This document shows, in pieces, positions 22,310-32,826 of a stretch of 64,000 nucleotides of DNA. The position numbers and the translations under genes are program-made. The notes below the pieces were generated by a model. It did not search any database. It was not told the origin of the DNA and saw nothing but the letters and a program-made list of their open reading frames with translations. The stretch is from Xenopus tropicalis (Eukaryota > Chordata > Amphibia > Anura > Pipidae): the NCBI RefSeq assembly GCF_000004195.4, contig NC_030681.2, positions 26,426,982 to 26,490,981 of the forward strand. Direction: 5' to 3'. Numbering within the stretch: the stretch's first letter is position 1; every line of letters begins with the position of its first letter.

Positions 22310-23480
22310 CATGCTGAAAGTGTCTGCAGAATCGGCCGATGCCCTGATTAGTGCTTCATCGGACGAGCACTTGCCCCTTGCCCGCATTATTCTAGAAGCC
22401 GTGGATGGCAAGAAAGTGAACAGCCGTTGCGGGGAGCTGAGCCGGACCCCCCTGATGTGCTGCGCCCTGCTCCCGGAGCCCCAGTCCCGGCTGCGCTACA
22501 TGCAGCTCCTGCTGGGGAAGGGGGCCGAGGTGAATAGCCGGGATCGCTCCGGCCGCACCGCGCTCAGCTACTCCTGCGAGAGGGGGCACCTACCGGAGGT
22601 GAAGACCCTGGTGCAACACGGAGCGGACCCGGAGCTGCCGGACCTGTGGGGGAACACGGCGCTGATTTACGCTGCGGTGTCCGGGCACGCCCCGGTGCTG
22701 GACTTCTTGGCCCGGGCTTTTAAGAGACTTGGGCTGCAAATCAACCGGGCTAATCGGGTGGGAAACTCTGCCCTGGATGTGGCGCGCTATCTGGGCTACC
22801 AGGACTGCGAACTGGCGCTGAACGGCGCAACCCTGGGGCGCAAAAAGGAGGCGACCCCCCCGCACGGCGCAAGGGCCGGGGCGCACAATTTCCTCCTGGG
22901 CAGGAGCCGCTCTCTGGCTTCCCGCTGCCGCCTGGACTCCATGGATTCCATAGAGGAGGAAGAGGCGGCGGGGAGGGGAAGCGGTGCCTCCGGCTTCTCC
23001 AGCGTCCTGACCCCCCGACCCCGCTCCTGGAGCCTTCAGTACGGGGGTGATACCCGCAGCACCGGGCTCCACTTGCCCGCACTCAGCAGCGCTTCCATCC
23101 AGAGCCTGTACTCCCCCCGCCCGGGCAAGCAGCACGACCCCCCTATCCCTGCCCCTTTGCCCGGCCCTCTGGGCATCCTACTCACCCCTCTCTCTGCCAG
23201 CCCCCATGTGCCAGCCAAAGACCAACTGCCAGGCTGCTCCAAGGACACAGGGCTGCGCAGGTTCAACGCTACTTACTATCAGAAGCGCAGTAGCCTACCC
23301 ACCAGCCTGCTCTGCCCCGCACCCCCAGAGAGAGCGCCCCCAACTGCCCAGCCCACTAACCCCCTCACTCTGCTGGGGAACCGGCTGCTGCGGCGCTTCA
23401 CCTTCCCGGAGTTCAAAAAGCAACAAGTGGATGAAGCAGCCGGTGCCCCCCTCCCTGGCAGCGACACCAAAGAGCCCGGG
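22310..23480. promoter_or_regulatory. CpG-rich island covering the ankyrin gene body
   Basis: The segment is GC-rich with frequent CpG (for example GCGCTATCTGG, CCGGGCACGCC), while flanking DNA is AT-rich and CpG-poor. It probably marks the promoter and start of the single-exon gene. No TATA box is evident between the minisatellite and the ATG, which fits a CpG-island promoter. Several minus-strand frames over the gene are GC-driven shadows. Confidence 0.65.
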
Positions 23481-23609
23481 GGGCAGAAGACCATGTCCAG
23501 GTCGGAAACCTTCCCTTTTGTCAAAAAACACCCGCAAATCGTGCACAAGCCCAGCGTAGACAGTATCAGCAGCGTCAAGTGCGAGTTTGACTTTCAGCAG
23601 AACACATGA
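22311..23609 (+). CDS. ankyrin-repeat protein, ANKRD63-like (432 aa, single exon)
   Basis: The frame is uninterrupted from ATG at 22311 to TGA at 23607-23609. It is open further up to a TTG at 22215, but 22311 is the first ATG, and the start MLK matches human ANKRD63 as I recall it. Ankyrin repeats: a degenerate cap at residues 11-42, then about 45-78 (TPLMCCALLPEP, LLLGKGAEVNSRD), 80-112 (GRTALSYSCERGHLPEV), 113-148 (GNTALIYAAVSGHAPVLDFL) and a partial one at 150-170 (GNSALDVARYLGY). The long insert ARAFKRLGLQINRAN also matches ANKRD63. After residue 175 it is Pro/Ser-rich and probably disordered, with an acidic patch (DSIEEEEA, 212-219), LLRRFTFPEFKK (359-370) and a basic/serine tail (SRSETFPF, 396-403). 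No membrane segment or signal peptide. ANKRD63 has no firm molecular function; ankyrin repeats bind proteins. GC-rich coding sequence contrasts sharply with its surroundings. It could instead be an unnamed paralogue next to plcb4 (see findings). Confidence 0.85.
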   Translation: MLKVSAESADALISASSDEHLPLARIILEAVDGKKVNSRCGELSRTPLMCCALLPEPQSRLRYMQLLLGKGAEVNSRDRSGRTALSYSCERGHLPEVKTLVQHGADPELPDLWGNTALIYAAVSGHAPVLDFLARAFKRLGLQINRANRVGNSALDVARYLGYQDCELALNGATLGRKKEATPPHGARAGAHNFLLGRSRSLASRCRLDSMDSIEEEEAAGRGSGASGFSSVLTPRPRSWSLQYGGDTRSTGLHLPALSSASIQSLYSPRPGKQHDPPIPAPLPGPLGILLTPLSASPHVPAKDQLPGCSKDTGLRRFNATYYQKRSSLPTSLLCPAPPERAPPTAQPTNPLTLLGNRLLRRFTFPEFKKQQVDEAAGAPLPGSDTKEPGGQKTMSRSETFPFVKKHPQIVHKPSVDSISSVKCEFDFQQNT

Positions 23610-24135
23610 CGCAATAGCAGTGACGCAATACAATGTTCATCCAATGATTATCGGGACGCGGAGCCTCTGTGGAAGTGCGGAGCGGGCGTTTAGGTTTTAT
23701 TTAACGCAAAACAACCTGCGCTGATTGGTTGGCTCAGGGGCCTCTTAACTGGAGAATTCGCCGCAGGTTGTGTGGCAAAACCTGGTGTTTAATGGTGTAA
23801 ATGTCCATAAATGCAGTGATGTCCTTATGAATCATCCTAATTGTGGAGTTGGCCTGTGGCCTTCCAGCTGTAGTTGCTGGAGGGCCGTTTCTGTTCCAAT
23901 GTAATGGCTCTTTAGACAATTATATCAAGTTTATATAAAAATATAGGAGATCAGTTGAAGAACTAACATTTCTGGTGTAAGGGGGATAAAATGTTTCCCA
24001 TTGAAAGAAAACACCACAATAAGCGACTTGCCAGCATAAATTCATTCAGCATTCTTCATTCCTATTTGTTAATGTATTTGCTGCTGTGTCACATTACTGG
24101 TTCTGACCACTGAAATAAAATAGCAGAAGCCAACT
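23610..24135 (+). other. probable 3' UTR of the ANKRD63-like gene
   Basis: Base composition drops back to AT-rich within about 100 bp of the stop. The first AATAAA is at 24114-24119, in TGAAATAAAATAGC, giving a 3' UTR of about 0.5 kb. Confidence 0.55.
24114..24119 (+). terminator. candidate poly(A) signal of the ANKRD63-like gene
   Basis: Canonical AATAAA about 505 bp after the stop codon. Confidence 0.5.
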
Positions 24136-25694
24136 GATTAACAGACTAGTGAGGCAGCATGCAGGGCATTGTGGGAAGTCTAGGCTGGAGGAGAGTACAT
24201 TTGGTACATTATTTCAAGAGTCAGAGCCAGCAGTGCAGAAAGGGACAGACATATTCTGCTTTCAGTTCTGGTTAGAGATTTCCTATATTCCTGGGAATTT
24301 CTAGTGTATGTACATACACATGCTCAGAATTCTATTCTCCTTCATTAAGCAAAATGTTATTTTTGGGGTTACAACCCCCTTGAATGTTTTCACCCTAATC
24401 AATCTGTGCACAAAAAATGCTGTTGGTTCCTATCTGTCTGGGTGACATTGTCCTGAGTCACATTGTGCTTTTTATGCAACGGGAATTCTGTGCTGCTCAG
24501 GAGGAGCATTGGCTTTATAGAGCCCTGTAGGACCCTCTGGGATATTTATCATGGAGCCTAAGGGCCACGTCACCAGTTCTCTTGTCTGTGTATAATCCAG
24601 TGTCTATATGTTGTGATAGAAGCTGCTATTATTATTCTCATTAGTGAAAAGGTGGCCATGGACCAATAGATTTGCTGCCTTTGATCAGTTTGCTTACTCA
24701 TGGGCAGGGCCACATTCAGCCAATCCAGGGGCTAATGATGGGATCCTGACACAGGCCTATGCAGGCCCATTGGAAGAGAAACAAACAATACACTGATGCA
24801 GTCCTCGCCTGGTAAAACAGATAACTTCTAGCAGTAGGGCAGGCTGCAGGAAGGGGCCAGTACATGGGCCAATAAGTAGCCAACTTGCCTGGGGGGGCTG
24901 TGTCGCTGGGCTTTATCAACCCATGTATGTCCACTTTATAGCAAGGCTGTATGTCACCATTCTGATTCTGGACTACAAATCCCATCATCCCATAATCAGG
25001 CCTTTCATATAGGTAAGCAGGGTGCGCTGAGCAAAATTATCTTCCACAGCTCCTTGGATTTTTTTATATATTAAATATGCCTCCCCAACATATGAATGGT
25101 ACATTGGCAATAGGTGGGTGCTGGGAGTTGTACTTTACCATGTGTACCCGCTTTCCTGTGTGAATATGGGGGCATTATTGAGCTTTCCTATACTATTCCT
25201 ACCTGAATTTCTATGGGACCCCACTATTTAAAGTCCTAGGGTTTGCATCTGTCTCAAACCCCTTTAAGATAGCTTTGCTAAATAAAATGATTCCATATAA
25301 GAATCGGGTGTGGAAATAATGGAGGGGAATGGAGAAGTAGGATGTGGGCGATGAAGGGTGGGAGAGACAGAAGGCAATAAGCACGGCTGATGACGGAGGT
25401 GAATTGAGGTGGAGGCTTACAGATCAGACACTGATGTTTGTGATAGACGTCGGAATTCATTCATGAACGTGGGCTGACATTATGGAGCGTAGGAGCAGGC
25501 TGTAGGTGGCAGAAGACGATTTAATTAAAATTTTGATTTGGATAATCTTCAACAGATTGGTTCTATTACTGTGTTTCCTCCAAAACTTGCTGTGAGCTCC
25601 CATTCCTAAACTCATGTGTGTAAGGGATCTTATTTTCAAATAGTCAGAATCAGTGGAACTGAATGGGAGTGTGAGGGAGCTGTGAATTATTCAC
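24136..25694. other. intergenic, no gene seen
   Basis: No exon recognised. It was checked for 3' exons of pak5 on the minus strand (expected to face plcb4) without a hit. Confidence 0.45.
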
Positions 25695-26400
25695 TGGCTG
25701 TGGGATAGCAGGTATAGTAGGGAGAGATGGTGCCTATAGTAGCAGTGGGGGGATAATAGCCTCTGGGAAGGGACTGGGGCTGTGGGATAGCAGGTATAGT
25801 AGGGAGAGATGGTGCCTATAGTAGCAGTGGGGGGATAATAGCCTCTGGGAAGGGACTGGGGCTGTGGGATAGCAGGTATAGTAGGGAGAGATGGTGCCTA
25901 TAGTAGCAGTGGGGGGATAATAGCCTCTGGGAAGGGACTGTGGCTGTGGGATAGCAGGTATAGTAGGGAGAGATGGTGCCTATAGTAGCAGTGGGGGGAT
26001 AATAGCCTCTGGGAAGGGACTGTGGCTGTGGGATAGCAGGTATAGTAGGGAGAGATGGTGCCTATAGTAGCAGTGGGATAATAGCCTCTGGGAAGGGACT
26101 GTGGCTCTGGGATAGCAGGTATAGTAGGGAGAGATGGTGCCTATAGTAGCAGTGGGGGGATAATAGCCTCTGGGAAGGGACTGTGGCTCTGGGATAGCAG
26201 GTATAGTAGGGAGAGATTGTGCCTATAGTAGCAGTGGGGGGATAATAGCCTCTGGGAAGGGACTGGGGCTGTGGGATAGCAGGTATAGTAGGGAGAGATG
26301 GTGCCTATAGTAGCAGTGGGGGGATAATAGCCTCTGGGAAGGGACTGTGGCTGTGGGATAGCAGGTATAGTAGGGAGAGATGGTGCCTATAGTAGCAGTG
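25695..26400. repeat. 82-bp minisatellite, about 8.6 copies
   Basis: The unit starts CTGTGGGATAGCAGGTATAG at 25698, 25780 and 25862 (period 82) and contains GGTGCCTATAGTAGCAGTGG. Copies are nearly identical, with G/T and small length variants in the GGGGGG stretch. Minus-strand frames over it are repeat artefacts. Confidence 0.93.
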
Positions 26401-27002
26401 TAGATAGGTAGATCTGTGCATTGCAACCACCCACGTGTATCCTGATGGCACAAAGTCCGCACGTTTTCCAGGGGATTTAGTCCATGCGTGACCAGCTGAA
26501 ATGTCAAAATGTTTACACAGCAGGCGATTCATGATTCAGCCGAGAAACTGAAAGCTTGGCTTTGCCTGCCCTAGAGGGTACTGAGAGTATCCCAGGGAAA
26601 GTATAGTCAGTAACAGTTGTCTTGTACTGCAGCCAAATTATTCAGTGATAATTAGTTATTAAATAATCAGTAATTATCTCTGAGCTGTGATGCCACACGT
26701 CTGAGCTGAAGCCATATATATGTGTGTGTATATATATGTGTGTGTGTGTTACTGATAGGGATTTCCTTTATTGGAATTACTTAGGTTGAATGGAGGAAGC
26801 TATTCCAAATAAATAGGGTGAAAGGTTTTGTCCCATATTAATAGTAAATGTATTAAGGGATGAGAGATTGGCTGCATCAGCTTGAAATGGTCCTCATGGT
26901 CCTCATTCCTGTTAATTAGGGTATGGTAGGGCTCCCCTGAACCTGCTGGTTGCCTGCTGCCATGCATTTACATGTTTATTTGGGTGACTGCAAGGAGCAT
27001 AT
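26401..27002. other. spacer between minisatellites; TG/TA tract and AT-rich motif cluster
   Basis: It contains a short TATATATGTGTGTG tract near 26717-26748 and, at 26636-26690, a dense set of TAAT-core bases (GATAATTAGTTATT, CAGTAATTATC) that homeodomain proteins could bind. No gene. Confidence 0.4.
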
Positions 27003-27664
27003 GCAGTGCTAGCCGGGAGCACACACAGTGGTAGCCAGGAGCACACACAATGGTAGCCAGGAGCACACACAGTGCTAGCCGGGAGCACACACAACGGTAG
27101 CCAGGAGCACACACAGTGCTAGCCGGGAGCACACACAATGGTAGCCAGGAGCACACACAGTGCTAGCCGGGAGCACACACAATGGTAGCCAGGAGCACAC
27201 ACAGTGCTAGCCGGGAGCACACACAATAGTAGCCAGGAGCACACACAGTGCTAGCCGGGAGCACACACAGTGGTAGCCAGGAGCACACACAGTGCTAGCC
27301 GGGAGCACACACAATGGTAGCCAGGAGCACACACAATGGTAGCCAGGAGCACACACAGTGGTAGCCGGGAGCACACACAATGGTAGCCAGGAACACACAC
27401 AGTGCTAGCCGGGAGCACACACAATGGTAGCCGGGAGCACACACAATGGTAGCCGGGAGCACACACAGAGGTAGCCGGGAGCACACACAGTGGTAGCCGT
27501 GAGCACACACAATGGTAGCCGTGAGCACACACAATGGTAGCCAGGAGCACACACAATGGTAGCCGGGAGCACACACAATGGTAGCCGTGAGCACACACAA
27601 TGGTAGCCGGGAGCACACACAATGGTAGCCGGGAGCACACACAATGGTAGCCGGGAGCACACAG
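27003..27664. repeat. 22-bp minisatellite, about 30 copies
   Basis: The unit is GGTAGCCAGGAGCACACACA plus AT. Two versions (GGTAGCCAGG and TGCTAGCCGG) alternate in the proximal half, suggesting a 44-bp higher-order repeat; the distal half is mostly GGTAGCCGGG or GGTAGCCGTG. Overlapping minus-strand frames rich in CVCSRLPLCVL are artefacts. Confidence 0.95.
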
Positions 27665-27796
27665 TGCAAGCCAGTACCGTGCTAGATTCCTTTGCATATA
27701 CTCTATGGCTTTTGGTCACTAGGAAAGTAAGGACTGGAGCCAACCCTGCTGCCTTTTCTAATCAGATATGGGGGAACATGGCCATTATCAAGAGTG

Positions 27797-27893
27797 ATTA
27801 TAGTTTGTGTATAGAGTGTGTATAGTTTGTGTATAGAGTGTGTATAGTTTGTGTATAGAGTGTGTATAGTTTGTGTATAGAGTGTGTATAGTA
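27797..27893. repeat. second 22-bp minisatellite, about 4.5 copies
   Basis: The unit GTGTATAGTTTGTGTATAGA plus GT is repeated with almost no variation. It is unrelated in sequence to the neighbouring 22-bp array but has the same period. Confidence 0.9.
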
Positions 27894-28140
27894 TGGCTGC
27901 AGAGGGGGGGAATTCTATAGTTCTCCTTTAAATGTTATAGCAGATCTCCATTGCCTGAGAGCAGGAAGCTACATTTAGTAAGGTCAGGGCATGGTGTCAC
28001 ATGGCATCGCAGAGAGAAGGTACAAATGATTTCTGGCAATTATGACTTTCTGTTACTGCTTAGCGACTGGGAATCTCTCAGCTCTGTAGGGGGGATGTGG
28101 GGGCAAGCTGTGTGCCTGGTGCCCAGGATAATGGAAACAT

Positions 28141-28275
28141 ATTGTCATTGTGTGTTTGTGCGCACGTGTGTGTGTATGTGTGTGTGTATATGTTTGTGTG
28201 TGTGTTTGTGCGCACGTGTGTATGTGTGTGTGTGTGTTTATGTGTGTGTGTATATGTTTGTGCGCACGTGTGTAT
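28141..28275. repeat. TG-rich compound microsatellite
   Basis: TGTG runs are interspersed with TATGTTTGTGCGCACGTGTG blocks that recur three times. This alternating purine-pyrimidine sequence can adopt Z-DNA. Confidence 0.85.
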
Positions 28276-29097
28276 GCCTCTTCTACTGCCTCAAAAGTAG
28301 CCCTGTCACTTTTATATTAAATATTATCCTATTTATTTTAAAGATATTGTCATATTTCCGATTACCAAGACAGGGCAGTTAGAATCTTTATTTTCAGCCA
28401 GTATATAATATTCCTGACATGAGTCCATGCTGTGTGACATAGTATATACATCATTTATTGCAGCCTGTATATAATCAATAAAGCTTTGGTTAATATTGCA
28501 AGCTGTAATTATTACGAAACACTGTTACAGAACTGTACTGCATATCTAACAAAGAAAAACTGTACTAACCAGTTGTAACTGCTGCATGTCCCAGTATATT
28601 GCATTGATGCTGCCTGCTCACTGTGTGCAGATAATGTGGACAAATCGGGTTTCATTTATTCTGATTTATTCTGAAAGGACATTAACGTTGCATTGCTGAC
28701 TTTGGACACTTTTTTTTTAAAGAGGAACTATAACCTGTTTATAAGGAGGACTTGCTATTTATTCCACATTCAGCAGACAGCTTGATTATCATGTGCTCAG
28801 GACCTTCCTCCATTTTGCATTGATAAACTGAAGGGTAACTAAGCATGGAGATGTAGAAATAACTCTGACATGAATAAAGCTGCTTATGGTTATTGGATTA
28901 AAGGACAAGAAGGGTAAAAAAGGACTTGGGGCAACATTTTACCCCTTCCTGGTATGGCTCCATTCTTCATATTCCCCCGGGTATCCCTTGCAGCTGGGCA
29001 TATGGGCATTATTAGACTTTTTTTAACCCATCAAGCCAAAGGACACTTAGGAGCAGGCCCAAACTGTCAATCTGTGGATTCTGGGAAATGCCAGAGG

Positions 29098-29212
29098 GGC
29101 TGCTGTAAGGTGCCATAGACAGTCACTATTTATTGGGCTGGAGGGGGCTCTTTGGGCCTCTATGTACTTGAAACGCCAGGGCCTATACTGAATCCCAGTC
29201 CAGACCTGCTTG
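29098..29212 (+). repeat. dispersed repeat, inverted copy of 13043-13165
   Basis: It shares TGCCATAGACAGTCACTA, GGGGGCTCTTTGGGCC and AATCCCAGTCCAGACC with the reverse complement of 13043-13165. Confidence 0.6.
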
Positions 29213-30832
29213 GGAGAACATAACACATTACTCCACTGAGCTCTGCAGCAAAGTAGCCCATGCCTGTTACTCTGGGGGTGCCTAACATTTTCGCACCACC
29301 CCAGTAAAATGGGCTTTTGTTAACCTTTAATTGCCCTGTACTTCCAGGGGCTGATCAGGAAGGCAGAAGAGGCACGTGCCTATGGCACAGGGGGAGCACT
29401 GGGCATGTAACTTATCCCTAGTTTGGCTTTCTAAATCTGCCCCATTGGCTGTCATTCCACAGATGGCTGCAACTTGCTCCTCACTATAGTGCATCATTCC
29501 CATGGTTACGGGAGGTGGGTGATCAAGGTTGGGGGGGGGTTGTGCTTTGGGCACCACTGACATTGGGCCTGGCACTGCAGGTCTATTAACCAATAGCAAC
29601 CAATCCAAAGGTAGTCCTTACTGGGCTGGTTTTTGAGCAAATGTCTGATTGATATGAAACTTTGCACCTACTGTTATACAACCTCTTTCAATGTACAATT
29701 TCGATGGCAAATGTATATACAGTATATACAGATAGAGAATACATTGGAGATTTATGTTGTCCATAACAACCAATTAGATTTTTGCTTCTAATAAATACAC
29801 CCCTATGTGTGCTATAGCCCTATGGAGACTCTTGCATGTGGCACTCTTTGTACTTCTGTTGCCAATGTGGCAATATAATTCTACTTTCCCCTCTTTTAAT
29901 GCTATTACTGTGCCAATGCTAGCCACATACACACCGCTCAAACTGGTATCTCGACCCACTGTGCAGTAGTGGTCTGTGCCTTTTATTTATGGACTGTTGT
30001 GATGCCGCCATCCCATATCTGAAGCTTCCAGTCTGCTGCCTTCTATCAGGAACTATATACACTGTATATACAGTATGTTTTACATCCAGGGAGCAGAAGT
30101 GAGAAGAAATGCTATAAATGTGAACAAAAGGTGATTTATAAGCCCTGACAATATGTATTAACATGACCTTGGACAATAAATAGGATCAGTCAGCAAATTC
30201 TGTATTTTGGCAAATTTTTTACAAAAAGCTTCTATTTTTACCTAGGCCCAAAAGACATCAATTCTGAAATTCTGCAGCATTTGTAGGTAATATAAAAACT
30301 TGCTTTCACTTTGGCTCAGTGATTTTCTATAGTTTAATATATGAAACAATGTTTACATTTTAAATCCCTTAGAATCTATGGAATATCCCTGAATCTTGTT
30401 TGTGGGTGAAACATCCTCAGAACAGAATACAGTTGTTAAACGTGGCAGCCCTGGCATAGAGGAAAGGGGGTCAAGGTAAGGGTTAAATCTAACCCTATTG
30501 GGTGCAAGTCATTCTGAATGGAAAATACAGTTACACCAAAATATGTAAAACCAACAGCAGAGATCAAAAAGAAAAACTAGATAAAACCAGAACTTAACAA
30601 ACATTTTTATTACAATAACCAGGTAAGTCAATACTTAAAGTCTGCTACTTTGAGTGTTACCAGGTAAGTTGTCCCAGACTAAGGGAATGGCATGGGTGCT
30701 GTTTTTCTTGTGGGAAACAAACATCACTGAAAACAAAGGTGACTGCACATTAGAAAACACCACTAAAAGTACTTAAGGGCCTCATTTACTTAAAAGTTTT
30801 TTTAGAAAGGTTCTTGCGCCTATACACCCTCC

Positions 30833-30925
30833 TTTCAACTGCTATAGGTATGTGCTGGGTTTACTTGGAAGGGTTGAACTTGATGGACTCTGGTCTTTTT
30901 TCAACACTATGTAACTATGTAACTA
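30833..30925 (+). mobile_element. 3' tail of a LINE-like retroelement
   Basis: The segment GGGTTGAACTTGATGGACTC followed by GGTCTTTTTTCAACACTATG and ending in ATGTAACTATGTAAC resembles the 3' terminus and short tail repeat common to frog CR1/L2/Rex-type LINEs. Only the tail is present. Confidence 0.6.
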
Positions 30926-32562
30926 CTTAGTGCCAATGTGCGAGGTTAGCTTGCAAAGGAAGCCCAGGAGTTAGCACCAACCTTGACACAAAGTGGAAAA
31001 AACAGGGTGCATGGACACAAGTGAGCCCAGGAATTACCTCCAGCCCAAGGGAACCCTTAAATCCCCTCCAGCCTTAAGGAGCTGTGCCAGCACATACAAC
31101 TGACTAGCACCTAGTGAATCAAACACTAATGTAATTATTGGGCACATACATTGGCACATTAGATACTGACCTATCTATCCACTCACATACAGACCCACAC
31201 TGACCTATCTATACACTCACATACAGACCCATACTGACCTATCTATACACTCACATACAGACCCACACTGACCTATCTATCCACTCACATACAGACCCAT
31301 ACTGACCTATCTATCCACTCACATACAGACCCATACTGACCTATCTATCCACTCATATACAGACCCATACTGACCTATCTATCCACTCACATACAGACCC
31401 ATACTGACCTATCTATCCACTCACATACAGACCCATACTGACCTATCTATCCACTCACATACAGACCCGTACTGACCTATCTATTCACTCACATACAGAC
31501 CCACACTGACCTATCTATCCACTCACATACAGACCCATACTGACCTATCTATACACTCACATACAGACCCACACTGACCTATCTATACACTCACATACAG
31601 ACCCATACTGACCTATCTATCCACTCACATACAGACCCATACTGACCTATCTATACACTCACATACAGACCCATACTGACCTATCTATACACTCACATAC
31701 AGACCCACACTGACCTATCTATACACTCACATACAGACCCATACTGACCTATCTATCCACTCACATACAGACCCATACTGACCTATCTATCCACTCACAT
31801 ACAGACCCATACTGACCTATCTATCCACTCACATACAGACCCATACTGACCTATCTTTCCACTCACATACAGACCCATACTGACCTATCTATCCACTCAC
31901 ATACAGACCCATACTGACCTATCTATACACTCACATACAGACCCATACTGACCTATCTATACACTCACATACAGACCCACACTGACCTATCTATACACTC
32001 ACATACAGACCCATACTGACCTATCTATCCACTCACATACAGACCCATACTGACCTATCTATCCACTCACATACAGACCCATACTGACCTATCTATCCAC
32101 TCACATACAGACCCATACTGACCTATCTTTCCACTCACATACAGACCCATACTGACCTATCTATCCACTCACATACAGACCCATACTGACCTATCTATAC
32201 ACTCACATACAGACCCATACTGACCTATCTATACACTCACATACAGACCCACACTGACCTATCTATACACTCACATACAGACCCACACTGACCTATCTAT
32301 CCACTCACATACCAGACCCATACTGACCTATCTATCCACTCACATACAGACCCATACTGACCTATCTATCCACTCACATACAGGCCCATACTGACCTATC
32401 TTTCCACTCATATACAGGCCCATACTGACCTATCTATCCACTCGCATACAGACCCATACTGACCTATCTATCCACTCACATACAGACCCATACTGACCTA
32501 TCTATCCACTCACATACAGACCCATACTGAGCTATCTATACACTCACATACAGACCCACACT

Positions 32563-32818
32563 CACTGTTCCCTCTAAGCTGTGCGCGTGTGCGCGCGCAC
32601 ACGACTTTCCGAACCCGCGCACACAAATTAAAATAGCGCGCACAAAAATTAAATTTTTGTAACTTGATTTAGACAAACTGAAAGACCTGCGCAAAAATGC
32701 CCATAACTGAACTCCAACAAACATTCTGTAGCGCACAAAAATTTAATCTTGCTTTAAAATGCGCACGGATGATATTTTTTGCGCACAGCAGCCTATAAAA
32801 ATTAGAGGGAACGTTGCC
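32563..32818. mobile_element. hAT-like MITE inside the satellite
   Basis: The ends are CACTGTTCCCTCTAAGCTG and TTAGAGGGAACGTTG (inverted), and the interior is rich in GCGCACA. An 8-bp CCCACACT precedes (32555-32562) and follows (32819-32826) it, though these bases also occur in the satellite unit, so the duplication is likely rather than proven. It is the only break in the array. Confidence 0.75.
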
Positions 32819-32826
32819 CCCACACT

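Larger units (their letters stand above)
28276..31163. other. intergenic, no gene; dispersed repeats
   Basis: It contains the repeat at 29098-29212 and a LINE-like tail at 30833-30925. The rest shows no coding exon; open frames at 29327-29608 and 29919-30176 on the minus strand have no support. Confidence 0.45.

Noticed and set aside
22215..22310. N-terminal extension of the ankyrin ORF starting at 22215
   Set aside because: The codon at 22215 is TTG, not ATG; the first ATG is 22311 and fits the MLK start of ANKRD63.
22590..23135. 181-aa and other minus-strand ORFs across the ankyrin gene
   Set aside because: They are antisense shadows of a GC-rich coding exon.
24160..24185. GCATGCAGGGCATTGTGGGAA as a ZNF143/SBS promoter motif
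   Set aside because: It lies after the 3' UTR with no gene start near; a similar sequence occurs inside a MITE at 51640-51720, so it is probably repeat-derived.
26912..27743. Cys-rich minus-strand ORFs (CVCSRLPLCVL repeats) resembling a keratin-associated or disulfide-rich protein
   Set aside because: They are products of the 22-bp minisatellite and are open in several frames at once.
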